In this document: positions 1-9,355 of the stretch, piece by piece | How positions within the stretch are numbered: position 1 is the first letter of the stretch | Layout of the letters: each line of letters begins with the position of its first letter | DNA from: Janthinobacterium agaricidamnosum | GTDB taxonomy: Bacteria; Pseudomonadota; Gammaproteobacteria; Burkholderiales; Burkholderiaceae_D | DNA length: 64,000 nucleotides | Direction of reading: 5' to 3' | NCBI RefSeq assembly: GCF_003667705.1 | Contig: NZ_CP033019.1 | Coordinates: 5,084,001 to 5,148,000, forward strand | Program-made: the position numbers and the translations under genes | The notes under the pieces: generated by a model | Told to the model about the DNA's origin: nothing | The model's input: only the letters and a program-made list of their open reading frames with translations | The model's database searches: none

Positions 1-1
1 G

Positions 2-1477
2 GTCGGCAGCCTGCGCGCGCACTTCGGCTGCGAGGCCGTGGCCTTGCTCAAGCTCGATGGCGAACACCTGCGCCCCGTGGCGATGGCCGGCCTGGCCAGC
101 GACGCGCTGGGACGCCGCTTCGCCGTCGCCGACCATCCGCGCCTGGCCGCCATCCTGCAGCGGCGCGGCGTGCTGTGCTTCCATCACGACAGCTCCCTGC
201 CCGATCCCTACGACGGCCTGATCGCCGAGCGGGCCGGCGAACCGCTGCCCGTGCACGACTGCATGGGCATGGCGCTGGACCTGGAAGGCGAACGCTGGGG
301 CGTGATCACGCTCGACGCGCTGCGGGTGGGCACCTTCGATACGCAGGCGCAGCGCGACCTGGGCGAGCTGGCCTGCGCCATCGAGGCGGCCGTGCGCGTC
401 ACCCGCCTGGAGACGGAAATCCGCGCCCTGCGCCTGTCGGGCGGTGCCATGCTGGCCGATGCGCAGGCGCCGCGCGAGGAACACGATTTCGTCGGCCAGA
501 GCAGCGCCATCACGCACTTGCTGCACGAATTGCAGGTGGTCGCCGATTCCGAACTGCCCGTGCTGCTGCTGGGAGAGACGGGCGTCGGCAAGGAATTGTG
601 CGCGCACCGCCTGCACCGCCTGTCGCGCCGCGCGGGCAAACCGCTGATCCACGTCAATTGCGCAGCCTTGCCGGAATCGCTGGCCGAGAGCGAGTTATTC
701 GGCCATGTGCGCGGTGCGTTTTCCGGCGCCGTCAGCGACCGGCCCGGGCGCTTCGAGGCGGCCGAAGGGGGCACCCTGTTTCTCGATGAAGTGGGGGAAT
801 TGCCGCTGTCGATACAGGCCAAGCTGCTGCGCACCTTGCAAAATGGCGAAATCCAGCGCCTGGGCGCGGACCGGCCGCGCCGGGTCAACGTGCGCGTGAT
901 CGCCGCCACCAACCGCAGCCTGCGCGAACATGTGCGCGACGGCTCGTTCCGCGCCGATCTGTACCACCGTTTATCCGTCTATCCCGTGCCGATTCCGCCG
1001 CTGCGCGAGCGGGGCAATGACGTGCTGCTGCTGGCCGGCGGCTTCCTGGAACTGAACCGCGCGCGCCTGGGCTTGCGCAGCCTGCGCCTGTCGGCCGCGG
1101 CGGAAAACGCCCTGTGCCACTACCGCTGGCCGGGCAACGTGCGCGAACTGGAACATGTGATCAGCCGGGCCGCGCTGAAAGCTGTGATCCGCGGCGCGGA
1201 CCGCAAAGAGATAGTAACGCTGGAAACGGATATGCTCGACCTCGATGCGCTGGAAGCGCCGGCCGGCACGGACGCGCTGCCGCTGGCGCCAGCCGCGTGC
1301 GGCACGCCGGCGGCGCCGCTGCTATCGATGCATCAGATCGTCGAAGCGAGCCAGCGCCAGGCCATCCGGCAAGCGCTGGTGCTGCATCAGGATAACTGGG
1401 CCGCTGCGGCGCGGCAACTGGGGCTCGACGCCAGCAATCTGCATAAACTTGCTCGCCGGGTGGGGCTGAAAGCCTGA
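2..1477 (+). CDS. norR: NorR, sigma-54-dependent nitric oxide regulator (5' end outside window)
   Basis: This is a bacterial enhancer-binding protein that senses nitric oxide through an N-terminal GAF domain and activates sigma-54 promoters of NO-detoxifying genes. The frame is open from base 2, so the start lies upstream. Visible in order are the end of the GAF domain, an AAA+ domain with Walker A GETGVGKE, the sigma-54 contact loop written GAFSGA, Walker B GGTLFLDEVGEL, the arginine-finger region FRADLYHRL, and a C-terminal Fis-type HTH (AARQLGLDASNLHKLARR). The wording of the AAA+ core (RPRRVNVRVIAATNRSLRE, SVYPVPIPPLRERG) is close to E. coli NorR. Its target operon is not in view. The GAFTGA Thr is replaced by Ser, a conservative change. 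It converges with the cytochrome genes after only 14 bases. Confidence 0.88.
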   Translation, partial: VGSLRAHFGCEAVALLKLDGEHLRPVAMAGLASDALGRRFAVADHPRLAAILQRRGVLCFHHDSSLPDPYDGLIAERAGEPLPVHDCMGMALDLEGERWGVITLDALRVGTFDTQAQRDLGELACAIEAAVRVTRLETEIRALRLSGGAMLADAQAPREEHDFVGQSSAITHLLHELQVVADSELPVLLLGETGVGKELCAHRLHRLSRRAGKPLIHVNCAALPESLAESELFGHVRGAFSGAVSDRPGRFEAAEGGTLFLDEVGELPLSIQAKLLRTLQNGEIQRLGADRPRRVNVRVIAATNRSLREHVRDGSFRADLYHRLSVYPVPIPPLRERGNDVLLLAGGFLELNRARLGLRSLRLSAAAENALCHYRWPGNVRELEHVISRAALKAVIRGADRKEIVTLETDMLDLDALEAPAGTDALPLAPAACGTPAAPLLSMHQIVEASQRQAIRQALVLHQDNWAAAARQLGLDASNLHKLARRVGLKA

Positions 1478-1491
1478 GCCGGCGTTACCGC

Positions 1492-1836
1492 TCAGCGATG
1501 AGTGACCAGGCTGCTCGGCAAGCTGTGCAGGTAGGCGGCCAGGTCCTTGATGTCCTGGTTGCTCAACGGTTTCACCTGGCCCGTCATGATGGCGTTGTTG
1601 CGGCCGTTGGCCTTGTCGCCCCGCTTATACGCCGTCAAGGCGTGCTCCAGGTAATCCCTGTGCTGGCCCGCCAGTTTCGGGTAGGACGGGTCGATGGGCG
1701 AACCGTAATCCTTGCCGTGGCAGGTGGCGCAGCTGTATTTTTCGGCCAGGGCCTTGCCCGTGTTGACATTGCCGGCGGCGCTGGCGGAAAACGAGACGGT
1801 GGCGCAAACGAGGGCGGCGAGTAGTGTTTTCATCAT
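1492..1836 (-). CDS. Periplasmic class I cytochrome c (monohaem), second of pair
   Basis: A short exported electron carrier of about 114 residues. It has an N-terminal signal peptide (MMKTLLAALVCATVSFSASA), one haem site CATCH just after it, and a likely axial Met in the segment NNAIMTGQVKPLS. It is paralogous to the gene immediately upstream: both share a (L/I)E(H/N)AL.AYK(R/K)GD block and an LS.QDI.D(L/V)AAY block. Start at 1836 is chosen because GAGGA lies 8 bases before it; Met at 1833 is the alternative. Eleven bases separate it from the first cytochrome, so the two are probably co-transcribed. The pair resembles the two halves of a dihaem cytochrome c4 written as separate genes. The redox partner is not identifiable from the sequence. 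Confidence 0.85.
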   Translation of the reverse strand: MMKTLLAALVCATVSFSASAAGNVNTGKALAEKYSCATCHGKDYGSPIDPSYPKLAGQHRDYLEHALTAYKRGDKANGRNNAIMTGQVKPLSNQDIKDLAAYLHSLPSSLVTHR

Positions 1837-1847
1837 CTGGCTGGTCC

Positions 1848-2177
1848 TCAGTTCGGCTTGGCTTGTTGCGCATAGTACGCGGCGACATCGGCGATATCCT
1901 GGTCCGACAGGCTGCTGGCGATGCCCTTCATGCTGGGGTGCTTGCGGTCGCCCTTCTTGTAGGCTTGCAGCGCATTCTCGATATATTTTGCCGGCTGGCC
2001 GCCGATCATCGGCACCTGGAACACTTCGGGGAAGGTTGCCTTGTAACCGGGGATGCCGTGGCAGCCGATACACATTTCCACCTTGGCAGGGGCTGCCTTG
2101 GCGTTTCCTACAATGTCAGCCGCTGTGACGGCATTTGCTATGCCGGCAAGCACGAGAAGTGCAAATATTTTTTTCAT
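1848..2177 (-). CDS. Periplasmic class I cytochrome c (monohaem), first of pair
   Basis: Exported monohaem cytochrome of 109 residues. The signal peptide is MKKIFALLVLAGIANAVTAA, the haem motif is CIGCH, and the candidate sixth ligand is the Met in HPSMKGIASSLS. The ending DIADVAAYYAQQ is the usual C-terminal helix of c553/c4-type domains. The start at 2177 is set by the signal peptide; an in-frame upstream extension to 2387 would run through the promoter and is rejected. It is the leading gene of a two-cytochrome unit that converges on norR. A role in a respiratory chain is likely, but the specific oxidase or reductase is unknown. Confidence 0.85.
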   Translation of the reverse strand: MKKIFALLVLAGIANAVTAADIVGNAKAAPAKVEMCIGCHGIPGYKATFPEVFQVPMIGGQPAKYIENALQAYKKGDRKHPSMKGIASSLSDQDIADVAAYYAQQAKPN

Positions 2178-2230
2178 AGTGGCAATGTGAACAAAGGTAA
2201 TCGGAGAAACGCCAGTGCTGGTTTTTATTG

Positions 2231-2260
2231 ATTTTATGTGTTGACAATTAAGGTTGACAA
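2231..2260 (-). promoter_or_regulatory. Candidate sigma-70 promoter for the cytochrome pair
   Basis: On the minus strand TTGTCA (2255-2260) is followed after 18 bases by TAAAAT (2231-2236), each 5 of 6 to consensus. It lies 54 bases upstream of the first cytochrome start. The site sits inside an 11-base direct repeat, TTGACAATTAA, at 2241-2251 and 2254-2264 on the plus strand. The repeat could be a regulator site; I do not recognise which. Confidence 0.45.
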
Positions 2261-2410
2261 TTAATCTGCTGCTTGCCGATTCTAGCCAAGATATTCTTGC
2301 AAGTCCACCTATAAAACCCGCATTGTCGGCAGGCAGGCACAGGCCGTCCGCGTGGCAGCGCGCCACAGTTCTGTTTATACTCACCATTTCCCTACTTTGG
2401 CAGACCGCTC

Positions 2411-3280
<870 letters not shown>

Positions 3281-3289
3281 GGAGCGCCG

Positions 3290-3928
3290 GTGAACGATAT
3301 CAGCCCCGACATGGTCTTCGTCCCCCTGGAACTGCACGGCATCCGCCTCGAGGCACTGGCGCCGCACCACGCGCCCGGCTTGCGCGCGGCGGCCATGGAT
3401 GGGGAACTGTGGAATCTGCGCGTCACCTCCGTGCCCGAGCCGGACCAGGTGGACCAGTACATTTTCAAGGGCATCGAGATGCGCCCTTCGCGCTTCGCCT
3501 TTGCCGTCATCGACGCGGCCAGCGGCGAGGTGCTCGGCACCACCAGCTACCACGACGTGGTGCCGGCCATCGGACGCCTGGAAATCGGCTACACCTGGTA
3601 TGCGAAGCGCTGCCAGCGCAGCCATGTCAACACCACCTGCAAATTGCTGCTGCTGGCGCACGCCTTCGACACGCTCGGCTGCGCGCTGGTGGGCCTGCGC
3701 ACCGACAATTTCAACCACGCCTCGCAGGCGGCCATCGAGCGCCTGGGCGCGAAAAAGGATGGCGTGCTGCGCCACCATGCGCTGCGCCGCGACGGCACCG
3801 TGCGCGACACCGTCATGTACAGCATCACGCGCGGCGAGTGGCCGGAAATTGCCGCCCATTTGCGCTACAAGCTGGCACAGCGCCCCATCGCCGCACTGCC
3901 CCGCGCGGGAGAGCGGGCGCCATGCTGA
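3290..3928 (+). CDS. GNAT-family N-acetyltransferase (RimJ/RimL type)
   Basis: A 212-residue acetyl-CoA-dependent acyltransferase. The pattern EVLGTTSYHDVVPAIGRLEIGYTWY followed by A.LGCALVGLRTDNFNHASQAAIERLGAKKDGVLRHH is the RimJ/RimL-type GNAT fold: beta-4, pyrophosphate region, and the N..S..A(I/L)E(R/K)LGF-like segment. A GTG start at 3290 is preferred because AAGGAG ends six bases before it; the next Met is at 3311. Its stop overlaps the VWA start by seven bases (ATGCTGA), so translation is coupled. Substrate is unknown. Its position inside a MoxR/VWA operon suggests, but does not prove, modification of a protein in that pathway. Confidence 0.82.
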   Translation: MNDISPDMVFVPLELHGIRLEALAPHHAPGLRAAAMDGELWNLRVTSVPEPDQVDQYIFKGIEMRPSRFAFAVIDAASGEVLGTTSYHDVVPAIGRLEIGYTWYAKRCQRSHVNTTCKLLLLAHAFDTLGCALVGLRTDNFNHASQAAIERLGAKKDGVLRHHALRRDGTVRDTVMYSITRGEWPEIAAHLRYKLAQRPIAALPRAGERAPC

Positions 3929-5091
3929 TCGATTTCTTCTTCACGCTCAAGGATGCGAAAATTCCCGTCTCGATCAAGGAATTTCTGACCCTTCTTGAAG
4001 CGCTGCAAAAGAACGTCATCGACGCCTCGATGGACGATTTCTACTATCTGACGCGCCTGACTCTGGTCAAGGATGAAGCCCATTTCGACAAGTTCGACCG
4101 CGCCTTTGCCCAGTACTTCAAGGGCATCAACGCGGCTTTCGACACGAACGCGGCGATTCCCCTCGACTGGCTGCTCAAACGCATGCAGCGCGAGCTGTCC
4201 GAGGAACAAAAGGCGCAGCTGGAAAAATTCGGCTACGACAAGCTGATGGACCGCCTGAACGAGCTGCTGAAGGAGCAGAAGGAGCGCCACGAGGGCGGCA
4301 GCAAGTGGATCGGCACGGGCGGCACCTCGCCGTTCGGCAATGGCGGCACGAATCCGGAAGGCATCCGCATCGGCGGCAAGGGCAGCAACCGCACGGCCGT
4401 GAAGGTGTGGGAAGCGCGCAGCTACAAGGATTACGACGGCGAGCGCGAACTGGGCACGCGCAACATCAAGGTAGCCTTGCGCCGCCTGCGCAAATTCGCG
4501 CGCGAAGGCGCGGAAGATGAGCTGGCGCTCGACGCCACCATCGCCGCCACGGCCAACAACGCGGGTTACCTCGACATCAGGATGCGGCCCGAGCGCAAGA
4601 ACCGCATCAAGGTGCTGATGCTGTTTGATGTGGGCGGCAGCATGGACGACCATATCGAGCGCACCGAGGAACTGTTTTCGGCGGCGAAGACGGAATTCAA
4701 GAACATGGAGTTCTTTTACTTCCATAACTGCGTCTACGACTATCTGTGGAAGAACAACCGGCGCCGCAATGCCGAGCGTTTTCCCGCCTGGGACGTGCTG
4801 CGCAAATATCCGCCCGACACCAAGCTGATTTTCGTCGGCGACGCCACCATGAGCCCCTATGAAATCCTGCAGCCGGGCGGCAGCGTGGAATACAACAACG
4901 AGGAAGCGGGATCGACGTGGCTGGCGCGCTTTACCCAGGCGTTCCCGAAATTCATCTGGCTCAACCCCGAAGCGGAAGGATTGTGGCAGTACCGCCAGTC
5001 GATCGGCGTGATGCGGCAGTTGATGAACAACCGCATGTTCCCCCTGTCGATCGACGGGCTGGAACGGGGCATGCGTCTGCTCAGTAAATAA
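3922..5091 (+). CDS. VWA domain-containing CoxE-like protein
   Basis: A 389-residue cytosolic protein, the usual partner of MoxR ATPases. The N-terminal half is helical and charged (LNELLKEQKERHE), followed by a Gly-rich stretch (GTGGTSPFGNGGTNPEG). The C-terminal half holds a VWA domain whose metal-ion-dependent adhesion motif reads FDVGGSMDDH, with a Gly where a Ser is more usual in DxSxS. The start at 3922 overlaps the GNAT stop, which excludes a much longer reading that continues upstream through the GNAT gene in another frame. MoxR/VWA pairs mature enzymes such as CO dehydrogenase in other bacteria; no such target enzyme is in this window. Confidence 0.83.
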   Translation: MLIDFFFTLKDAKIPVSIKEFLTLLEALQKNVIDASMDDFYYLTRLTLVKDEAHFDKFDRAFAQYFKGINAAFDTNAAIPLDWLLKRMQRELSEEQKAQLEKFGYDKLMDRLNELLKEQKERHEGGSKWIGTGGTSPFGNGGTNPEGIRIGGKGSNRTAVKVWEARSYKDYDGERELGTRNIKVALRRLRKFAREGAEDELALDATIAATANNAGYLDIRMRPERKNRIKVLMLFDVGGSMDDHIERTEELFSAAKTEFKNMEFFYFHNCVYDYLWKNNRRRNAERFPAWDVLRKYPPDTKLIFVGDATMSPYEILQPGGSVEYNNEEAGSTWLARFTQAFPKFIWLNPEAEGLWQYRQSIGVMRQLMNNRMFPLSIDGLERGMRLLSK

Positions 5092-5404
5092 AAGCACGCA
5101 ACAAAAAGTCCATGGCGGCATGAGGCCGCCATGCCGTACACTGCGACACGGCACTACCGTGCGGAGCATCTCCGCCGCGGGCGGGTAGCATACGCCGATA
5201 CCAGCCCTGCCCCACCCTGCTGCATCCCGTGCGCGGCCGCCATGGTCGCGACACTGTTCGATTGCGCACATCGTGCGCGCCCTCTGCTCCGGTAGAATCG
5301 GCGCATCGCTCTGCGCAAACTATGCACCACCGCTGCACCAAGACCTTGCCGCGCCAGCCCCCGTGCTGCCGGCCGGTGCCAGCGCCAATTTCAAAGGAAT
5401 GAGC
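5092..5404. other. Intergenic region, 313 bases
   Basis: No gene is supported here. It contains a perfect 9-base inverted repeat (CATGGCGGC at 5111-5119 and GCCGCCATG at 5125-5133) just after the VWA gene. The hairpin lacks a T-tract on the plus strand and so is at best a weak terminator. AAAGGA at 5393-5398 is the ribosome-binding site for the antiporter start at 5405. Confidence 0.5.
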
Positions 5405-6592
5405 ATGCAAAGTCTGATCTCGATCGCCGCCGACCTGTCCTGGCCGTTCGCCATTACCCTGGCCTGGGTGGTGGGCGAATTCGGCCACCGCTGGACGGGC
5501 CTGCCGCGCATCAGTTTTTACGGCGTGATCGGTTTCGTCCTCGCGCAGACGCAGGTAGGCATCCTGCCGCAGACGGACGCCGGCCCCATGCTGGTGCTGG
5601 CCGACGTGGCTTTCGGCCTGATCCTGTTCGAGGTGGGCTACCGCATCAACCTGCGCTGGCTGAAGAACAATCCGTGGATCGCCGTCACGGGCCTGGTCGA
5701 ATCCCTGCTGACCTTTGCCGTCGTCTACTTCATCGGCATCGAATTCGGCAGCACCTCGATGACGGCGCTGCTGCTCGCATCACTGGCCATGTCCACCTCG
5801 CCGGCCACCATCATGCGCGTCATCAACGAGGAACGCAGCTCGGGCCAGGTCACGGAACGCATCGTCCACCTCACCGCCTTGAATTGCGTGCTGGCCGTCT
5901 TCACGTTCAACATCATCGTCGGCTTCTGGATGTTCCAGAGTTCCACCGACCTGATCGAGGCGAGCAGCAGCAGCGCCGCCGTGCTGGCCGCCTCCGTGGC
6001 CGCCGGCACCGTCTTCGGCATCGTCGTGCCGGCCATGCTGCGCCGCCTGGGCAACATGGCGCAGGACGCCACCGTGGCGTTCGCGCTGTCGGTGATGCTG
6101 CTCGTCGCCCTGACCTACACCACCAGCCTGTCGCCGCTGCTGGCCACCCTCACCTTCGGCCTGGTGGCGCGCCACCGCAGGGTCGCCTTCAGCCAGGCGC
6201 AGCGCAATTTCGGCGCCATGGGCGAGCTGCTGACGGTGCTGCTGTTCGTGTATGCCGCCTCGACCCTGGAATGGGCCAGCGTGACGGCCGGCGCGGGACT
6301 GGCCCTGGCCGTCGTCGGCGGACGATTGCTGACGAAGGTCGCCGGCGTGGCCGCGTTCTCGCATGTGAGCGGCATTTCCTGGCGCAAGGGCGTGCTGACG
6401 GGCGTGGCCCTGACGCCCGTCTCCGTCTTCATCATCCTGCTGCTCGAGCACGCGCGCCAGCACGGCGTGAACTTCGGCGACGAATTGAACGCCCTGGCCG
6501 CCATCACCCTGGGCCTGGAACTGATCGGCCCCGTGCTGGTGCAGCGCGTGCTGATGCTGGCCAAAGAAACCCACGAAATCAAGGAGCGCTAA
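5405..6592 (+). CDS. CPA2-type cation:proton antiporter
   Basis: An integral inner-membrane protein of 395 residues with about a dozen hydrophobic segments. The composition and order (AFGLILFEVGYRINLRWLKNNPW, LLASLAMSTSPATIMRVINEE, LLATLTFGLVARHRRV) match the Na+/H+ exchanger fold of the CPA2 family, here without a C-terminal TrkA domain. It probably exchanges K+ or Na+ for protons. The ATG at 5405 is preferred over the one at 5399 because AAAGGA ends directly before the latter and six bases before the former. The next gene starts immediately after its stop, so the two are probably co-transcribed. Confidence 0.8.
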   Translation: MQSLISIAADLSWPFAITLAWVVGEFGHRWTGLPRISFYGVIGFVLAQTQVGILPQTDAGPMLVLADVAFGLILFEVGYRINLRWLKNNPWIAVTGLVESLLTFAVVYFIGIEFGSTSMTALLLASLAMSTSPATIMRVINEERSSGQVTERIVHLTALNCVLAVFTFNIIVGFWMFQSSTDLIEASSSSAAVLAASVAAGTVFGIVVPAMLRRLGNMAQDATVAFALSVMLLVALTYTTSLSPLLATLTFGLVARHRRVAFSQAQRNFGAMGELLTVLLFVYAASTLEWASVTAGAGLALAVVGGRLLTKVAGVAAFSHVSGISWRKGVLTGVALTPVSVFIILLLEHARQHGVNFGDELNALAAITLGLELIGPVLVQRVLMLAKETHEIKER

Positions 6593-7723
6593 ATGCCGCT
6601 GGAACCCTTTGGCCAATCGGCCGCGCTGACCTTCGGCGTCGAACTCGAACTGCAACTGGTGAACCTGTCGGACTATGACTTGACGGCCGCCAGCCCCGAC
6701 CTGCTGCATCTGCTGAACAAGAAACCGTTTCCCGGCAACGTCACGCCGGAAATCACCGAGAGCATGATCGAGATTAACTCGAGCGTGCACACGCATCACG
6801 GCCCCCTGCTGGAGCAATTGCAGGAAATCCGCGACACCTTGATCACGGCCGGCGACAAGCTCAATATCGGCATCGCGGGCGGCGGCACGCACCCGTTCCA
6901 GCAATGGTCGTCGCAAAAGATCTTTTCCAAGCCCCGCTTCCAGGAGATTTCGGAACTGTACGGCTACCTGGCCAAGCAGTTCACCATCTTCGGCCAGCAC
7001 GTGCACATCGGCTGCGCCTCGGGCGACGACGCCATGTTCCTGCTGCATTCGCTGAACCGCTACATCCCCCACTTCATCGCCCTGTCGGCTTCCTCGCCCT
7101 ATGTGCAGGGCCGCGACACCCTGTTCGATTCCGCCCGTTTGAACTCCGTGTTCGCCTTCCCCATGAGCGGACGCGCGCCGTTTACGCTGAGCTGGGACCA
7201 GTTCTCCAACGAGTATTTCGCCAAGATGGAGAACACGGGCATCATCAAGAGCATGAAGGATTTTTACTGGGACATCCGTCCCAAGCCGGAATTCGGCACC
7301 ATCGAGCTGCGCGTGTGCGACACGCCGCTGACGGTGGAGCGGGCCGCCGCGCTGGCCGCCTACCTGCAGGCGCTGTGCCGCTACCTGCTCGAACGCCGCG
7401 AAACCCCGCCCGTGGAAGACGATTACCTCGTATATAACTACAACCGCTTCCAGGCCTGCCGCTTCGGCCTCGATGGCGCCATCACGCATCCGAAAACCTA
7501 CGAAACGATGTCGCTGCGCGAAGACATCATGACCACCCTGCGCAAGATGGAACCGCACGCCGAGGCGCTGGGCAGCACGCCGGCCCTGAAACACCTGTCG
7601 GACGTGGCCAAGCAGTGGAGCGACGCGCAATACCTGCGCAAGCAGCACAGCCTGCAGGGCAGCGCCGAGGGCATGGTCGATTCGGCCATCCGCTGCTTCC
7701 GTGGCGAGCCCATGAACTACTGA
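6593..7723 (+). CDS. ybdK: Carboxylate-amine ligase, YbdK family (GCS2)
   Basis: A 376-residue ATP-dependent ligase of the glutamate-cysteine ligase 2 superfamily; E. coli YbdK has weak gamma-glutamylcysteine synthetase activity. Diagnostic blocks are [11 protein letters not shown] near the N-terminus, [68 protein letters not shown] and [13 protein letters not shown], which correspond in order to E. coli YbdK. Length agrees (372 in E. coli). It begins at the base after the antiporter stop. The true acceptor amine in vivo is not known; the pairing with a cation antiporter may mean a role in redox or electrophile stress, which is inference only. Confidence 0.88.
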   Translation: MPLEPFGQSAALTFGVELELQLVNLSDYDLTAASPDLLHLLNKKPFPGNVTPEITESMIEINSSVHTHHGPLLEQLQEIRDTLITAGDKLNIGIAGGGTHPFQQWSSQKIFSKPRFQEISELYGYLAKQFTIFGQHVHIGCASGDDAMFLLHSLNRYIPHFIALSASSPYVQGRDTLFDSARLNSVFAFPMSGRAPFTLSWDQFSNEYFAKMENTGIIKSMKDFYWDIRPKPEFGTIELRVCDTPLTVERAAALAAYLQALCRYLLERRETPPVEDDYLVYNYNRFQACRFGLDGAITHPKTYETMSLREDIMTTLRKMEPHAEALGSTPALKHLSDVAKQWSDAQYLRKQHSLQGSAEGMVDSAIRCFRGEPMNY

Positions 7724-7740
7724 CGTTGCTGCCTGGTAAC

Positions 7741-7831
7741 GTAGGTCGGATTAGCGGCGTAGCCGCGTAATCCGACTGGCGCTGCCAACCATGTTGTCGG
7801 ATTACGGTCCTTCGGACCTAATCCGACCTAC
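7741..7831. repeat. REP-like palindromic pair (GTAGGTCGGATTA family)
   Basis: Two hairpin units face each other: 7741-7776 begins GTAGGTCGGATTA and ends CGTAATCCGAC, and 7796-7831 is its near reverse complement, ending TAATCCGACCTAC. The whole 91 bases can also fold as one large cruciform. The same unit recurs at 20445-20617. It lies between ybdK and the Fur-regulated promoter and could also terminate ybdK transcription. Confidence 0.85.
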
Positions 7832-7870
7832 CGTTCGTCAACCAAAAAACCACAGCGTGCCTGCCCGTCA

Positions 7871-7917
7871 TTTACAGCCGCCGTCCCCGCTTGCTACAAT
7901 GAGAATGATTCTTATTA
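7871..7917 (+). promoter_or_regulatory. Fur-regulated promoter of the sigma/FecR fusion
   Basis: TTTACA (7871-7876) and TACAAT (7895-7900) are separated by 18 bases and each matches consensus at 5 of 6. Immediately overlapping the -10 and the start site is TGAGAATGATTCTTA (7900-7914), a 7-1-7 Fur box with near-perfect symmetry, extended by TTATTG. Binding of Fe-Fur there would block transcription when iron is sufficient. Confidence 0.8.
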
Positions 7918-7943
7918 TTGTTTAAAAACGCAAGGGGAATGCG

Positions 7944-9260
7944 ATGCCGCTGGCAAAGCCGCTACAACGCCAGGACATCGCGACACTGTATGCCGACCAC
8001 CACGGCTGGCTGCAGGGCTGGCTGCGCAAAAAACTCGGCAGCACGGCCTGCGCGGCCGATGTGGCGCACGATACTTTCATGCGCCTGCTCGACCGCGAAG
8101 ACGCCGTCGCCGCGCGCGAGCCGCGCGCCTTTCTCGCCACCGTGGCGCAGCGCGTGCTGTTCAACCATTACCGCCGCCAGAAACTGGAACAGGCGTACCT
8201 CGACGTGCTGGCACAGCTGCCGCCCCTGCATGCGCCCTCGCCCGAGGAACGCGCGCTGCTGCTGGCCACCGTGTTTGAGCTGGACCGCATGCTCGACGGC
8301 CTGCCGCCTCCCGTCAAACGGGCTTTTTTACTGCGCCAGCTCGACGAACTGCCGCAGGAAGACATCGCGCGCCAGCTCGGCATCTCGCTGGCCACCGTGA
8401 AACGCCATCTGCAGCGGGCCGGCAGCGCCACGCAGGCGTGGCAGCAGCTGCAAATACAGCACGAGCACCTGCCGCCCGCGGCGCACGCGAGCCTGCTGCG
8501 CGCCTGCGTGCAGGCGAACGCCCCGCGCCGCCACGCCGTCAAGACGCTGGCCCTGCTGCTGGCCTGCGGCGCCTCGCTGTATGCATTCGAACGCCGTGGC
8601 CCATGGCGCAGCTGGACGGCCGACTACCGCACGGGCATCAATCAGCGCCGCGTCGTGACCTTGAACGATGGTACTCAGCTCACGCTCAACACCGGCAGCG
8701 CCGTGAATATCGCTTACGACGGCGCACAGCGCCGCATCGACCTGCTGGCCGGCGAAATCTTCATCGCCACCGGCAAGGATGCGGCGCAGCGCCCGTTCTT
8801 CGTCAGCACGCCGCACGGTAGCCTGCAGGCGCTGGGCACGCGTTTCACCGTGCGCCTGCACGAGCAATACGCCAGCGCCGGCGTGCTCGAAGGGGCCGTC
8901 GCCGTGCTGGCCGGCGATGGCGCGCAGCGCCTGCTGCTGCGCCCCGGCGAAGGCGCCCATTTCGATAGTGACGGTTATCACCGCCAGGCGCTGGCGCCGT
9001 ACGGCGGCGCCTGGCTCGATGGCATGCTGGTGGCGCGCGACATGCGCCTGGCCGATTTCCTCGCCGAGCTGTCGCGCTACAGCGAGCAGCCGCTGGGCTG
9101 CACGCCCGCCGTCGCCGGTTTGCGCGTGTCCGGCTCCTACCCGCTGGCCGACGTCGATGCCATCGTCGACGCCGTCAGCGCCAGCCTGCAATTGCGGCGC
9201 AATACCGTCACGCGCTTCTGGGGCCATCAGGTGGTGCGCATCGAACTGGCGGCCCGCTGA
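7944..9260 (+). CDS. Fused ECF sigma factor (FecI-type) / FecR-like transmembrane regulator
   Basis: One 438-residue protein contains what are normally two neighbouring genes. Residues about 8-170 are an ECF sigma factor: region 2 (LYADHHGWLQGWLRKKLG, AADVAHDTFMRLLDRED, FLATVAQRVLFNHYRR) and region 4 (LPPPVKRAFLLRQLDELPQEDIARQLGISLATVKRHLQRA). One membrane span follows at about 200-215 (TLALLLACGASLYAF). Residues from about 225 are a periplasmic FecR domain (RRVVTLNDGTQLTLNTGSAVNIAY, STPHGSLQALGTRFTVR) with a C-terminal STN-like tail. The cytoplasmic DUF4880 anti-sigma segment usual at the FecR N-terminus is not recognisable; only about 30 residues link sigma region 4 to the membrane. AAGGGG lies six bases before the start. 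It sits behind a Fur box and before its cognate receptor. P. putida IutY is a known hybrid of this type. Confidence 0.9.
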   Translation: MPLAKPLQRQDIATLYADHHGWLQGWLRKKLGSTACAADVAHDTFMRLLDREDAVAAREPRAFLATVAQRVLFNHYRRQKLEQAYLDVLAQLPPLHAPSPEERALLLATVFELDRMLDGLPPPVKRAFLLRQLDELPQEDIARQLGISLATVKRHLQRAGSATQAWQQLQIQHEHLPPAAHASLLRACVQANAPRRHAVKTLALLLACGASLYAFERRGPWRSWTADYRTGINQRRVVTLNDGTQLTLNTGSAVNIAYDGAQRRIDLLAGEIFIATGKDAAQRPFFVSTPHGSLQALGTRFTVRLHEQYASAGVLEGAVAVLAGDGAQRLLLRPGEGAHFDSDGYHRQALAPYGGAWLDGMLVARDMRLADFLAELSRYSEQPLGCTPAVAGLRVSGSYPLADVDAIVDAVSASLQLRRNTVTRFWGHQVVRIELAAR

Positions 9261-9355
9261 AAAATATTTTCTGCAAAGTGAGCTGTTTTACCGTGCTCGC
9301 GTGACCTGGAAGATAGGCAGTCTCCATCTTGCGCATCCACGAAAGGCTTTATTCC

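Noticed and set aside
5111..5133. Hairpin after the VWA gene as a terminator
   Set aside because: There is no T-tract on the plus strand, so it was kept only as a note in the intergenic entry.
5780..7648. Long minus-strand frame opposite the antiporter and ybdK (also 2381-3859, 9227-11590, 27404-29653 and 43629-45755)
   Set aside because: All are antisense shadows of recognisable genes, with no motif, start context or conserved composition.
7741..7831. Palindromes considered as an attachment site or IS end
   Set aside because: No integrase, transposase or target duplication is nearby, and the same unit recurs at 20445-20617.
9259..9271. GAAAAATATTTTC before the siderophore receptor as a second Fur box
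   Set aside because: The sequence is AT-rich and symmetrical but lacks the GATAAT-type core; it may be part of the ECF promoter, which I cannot define.
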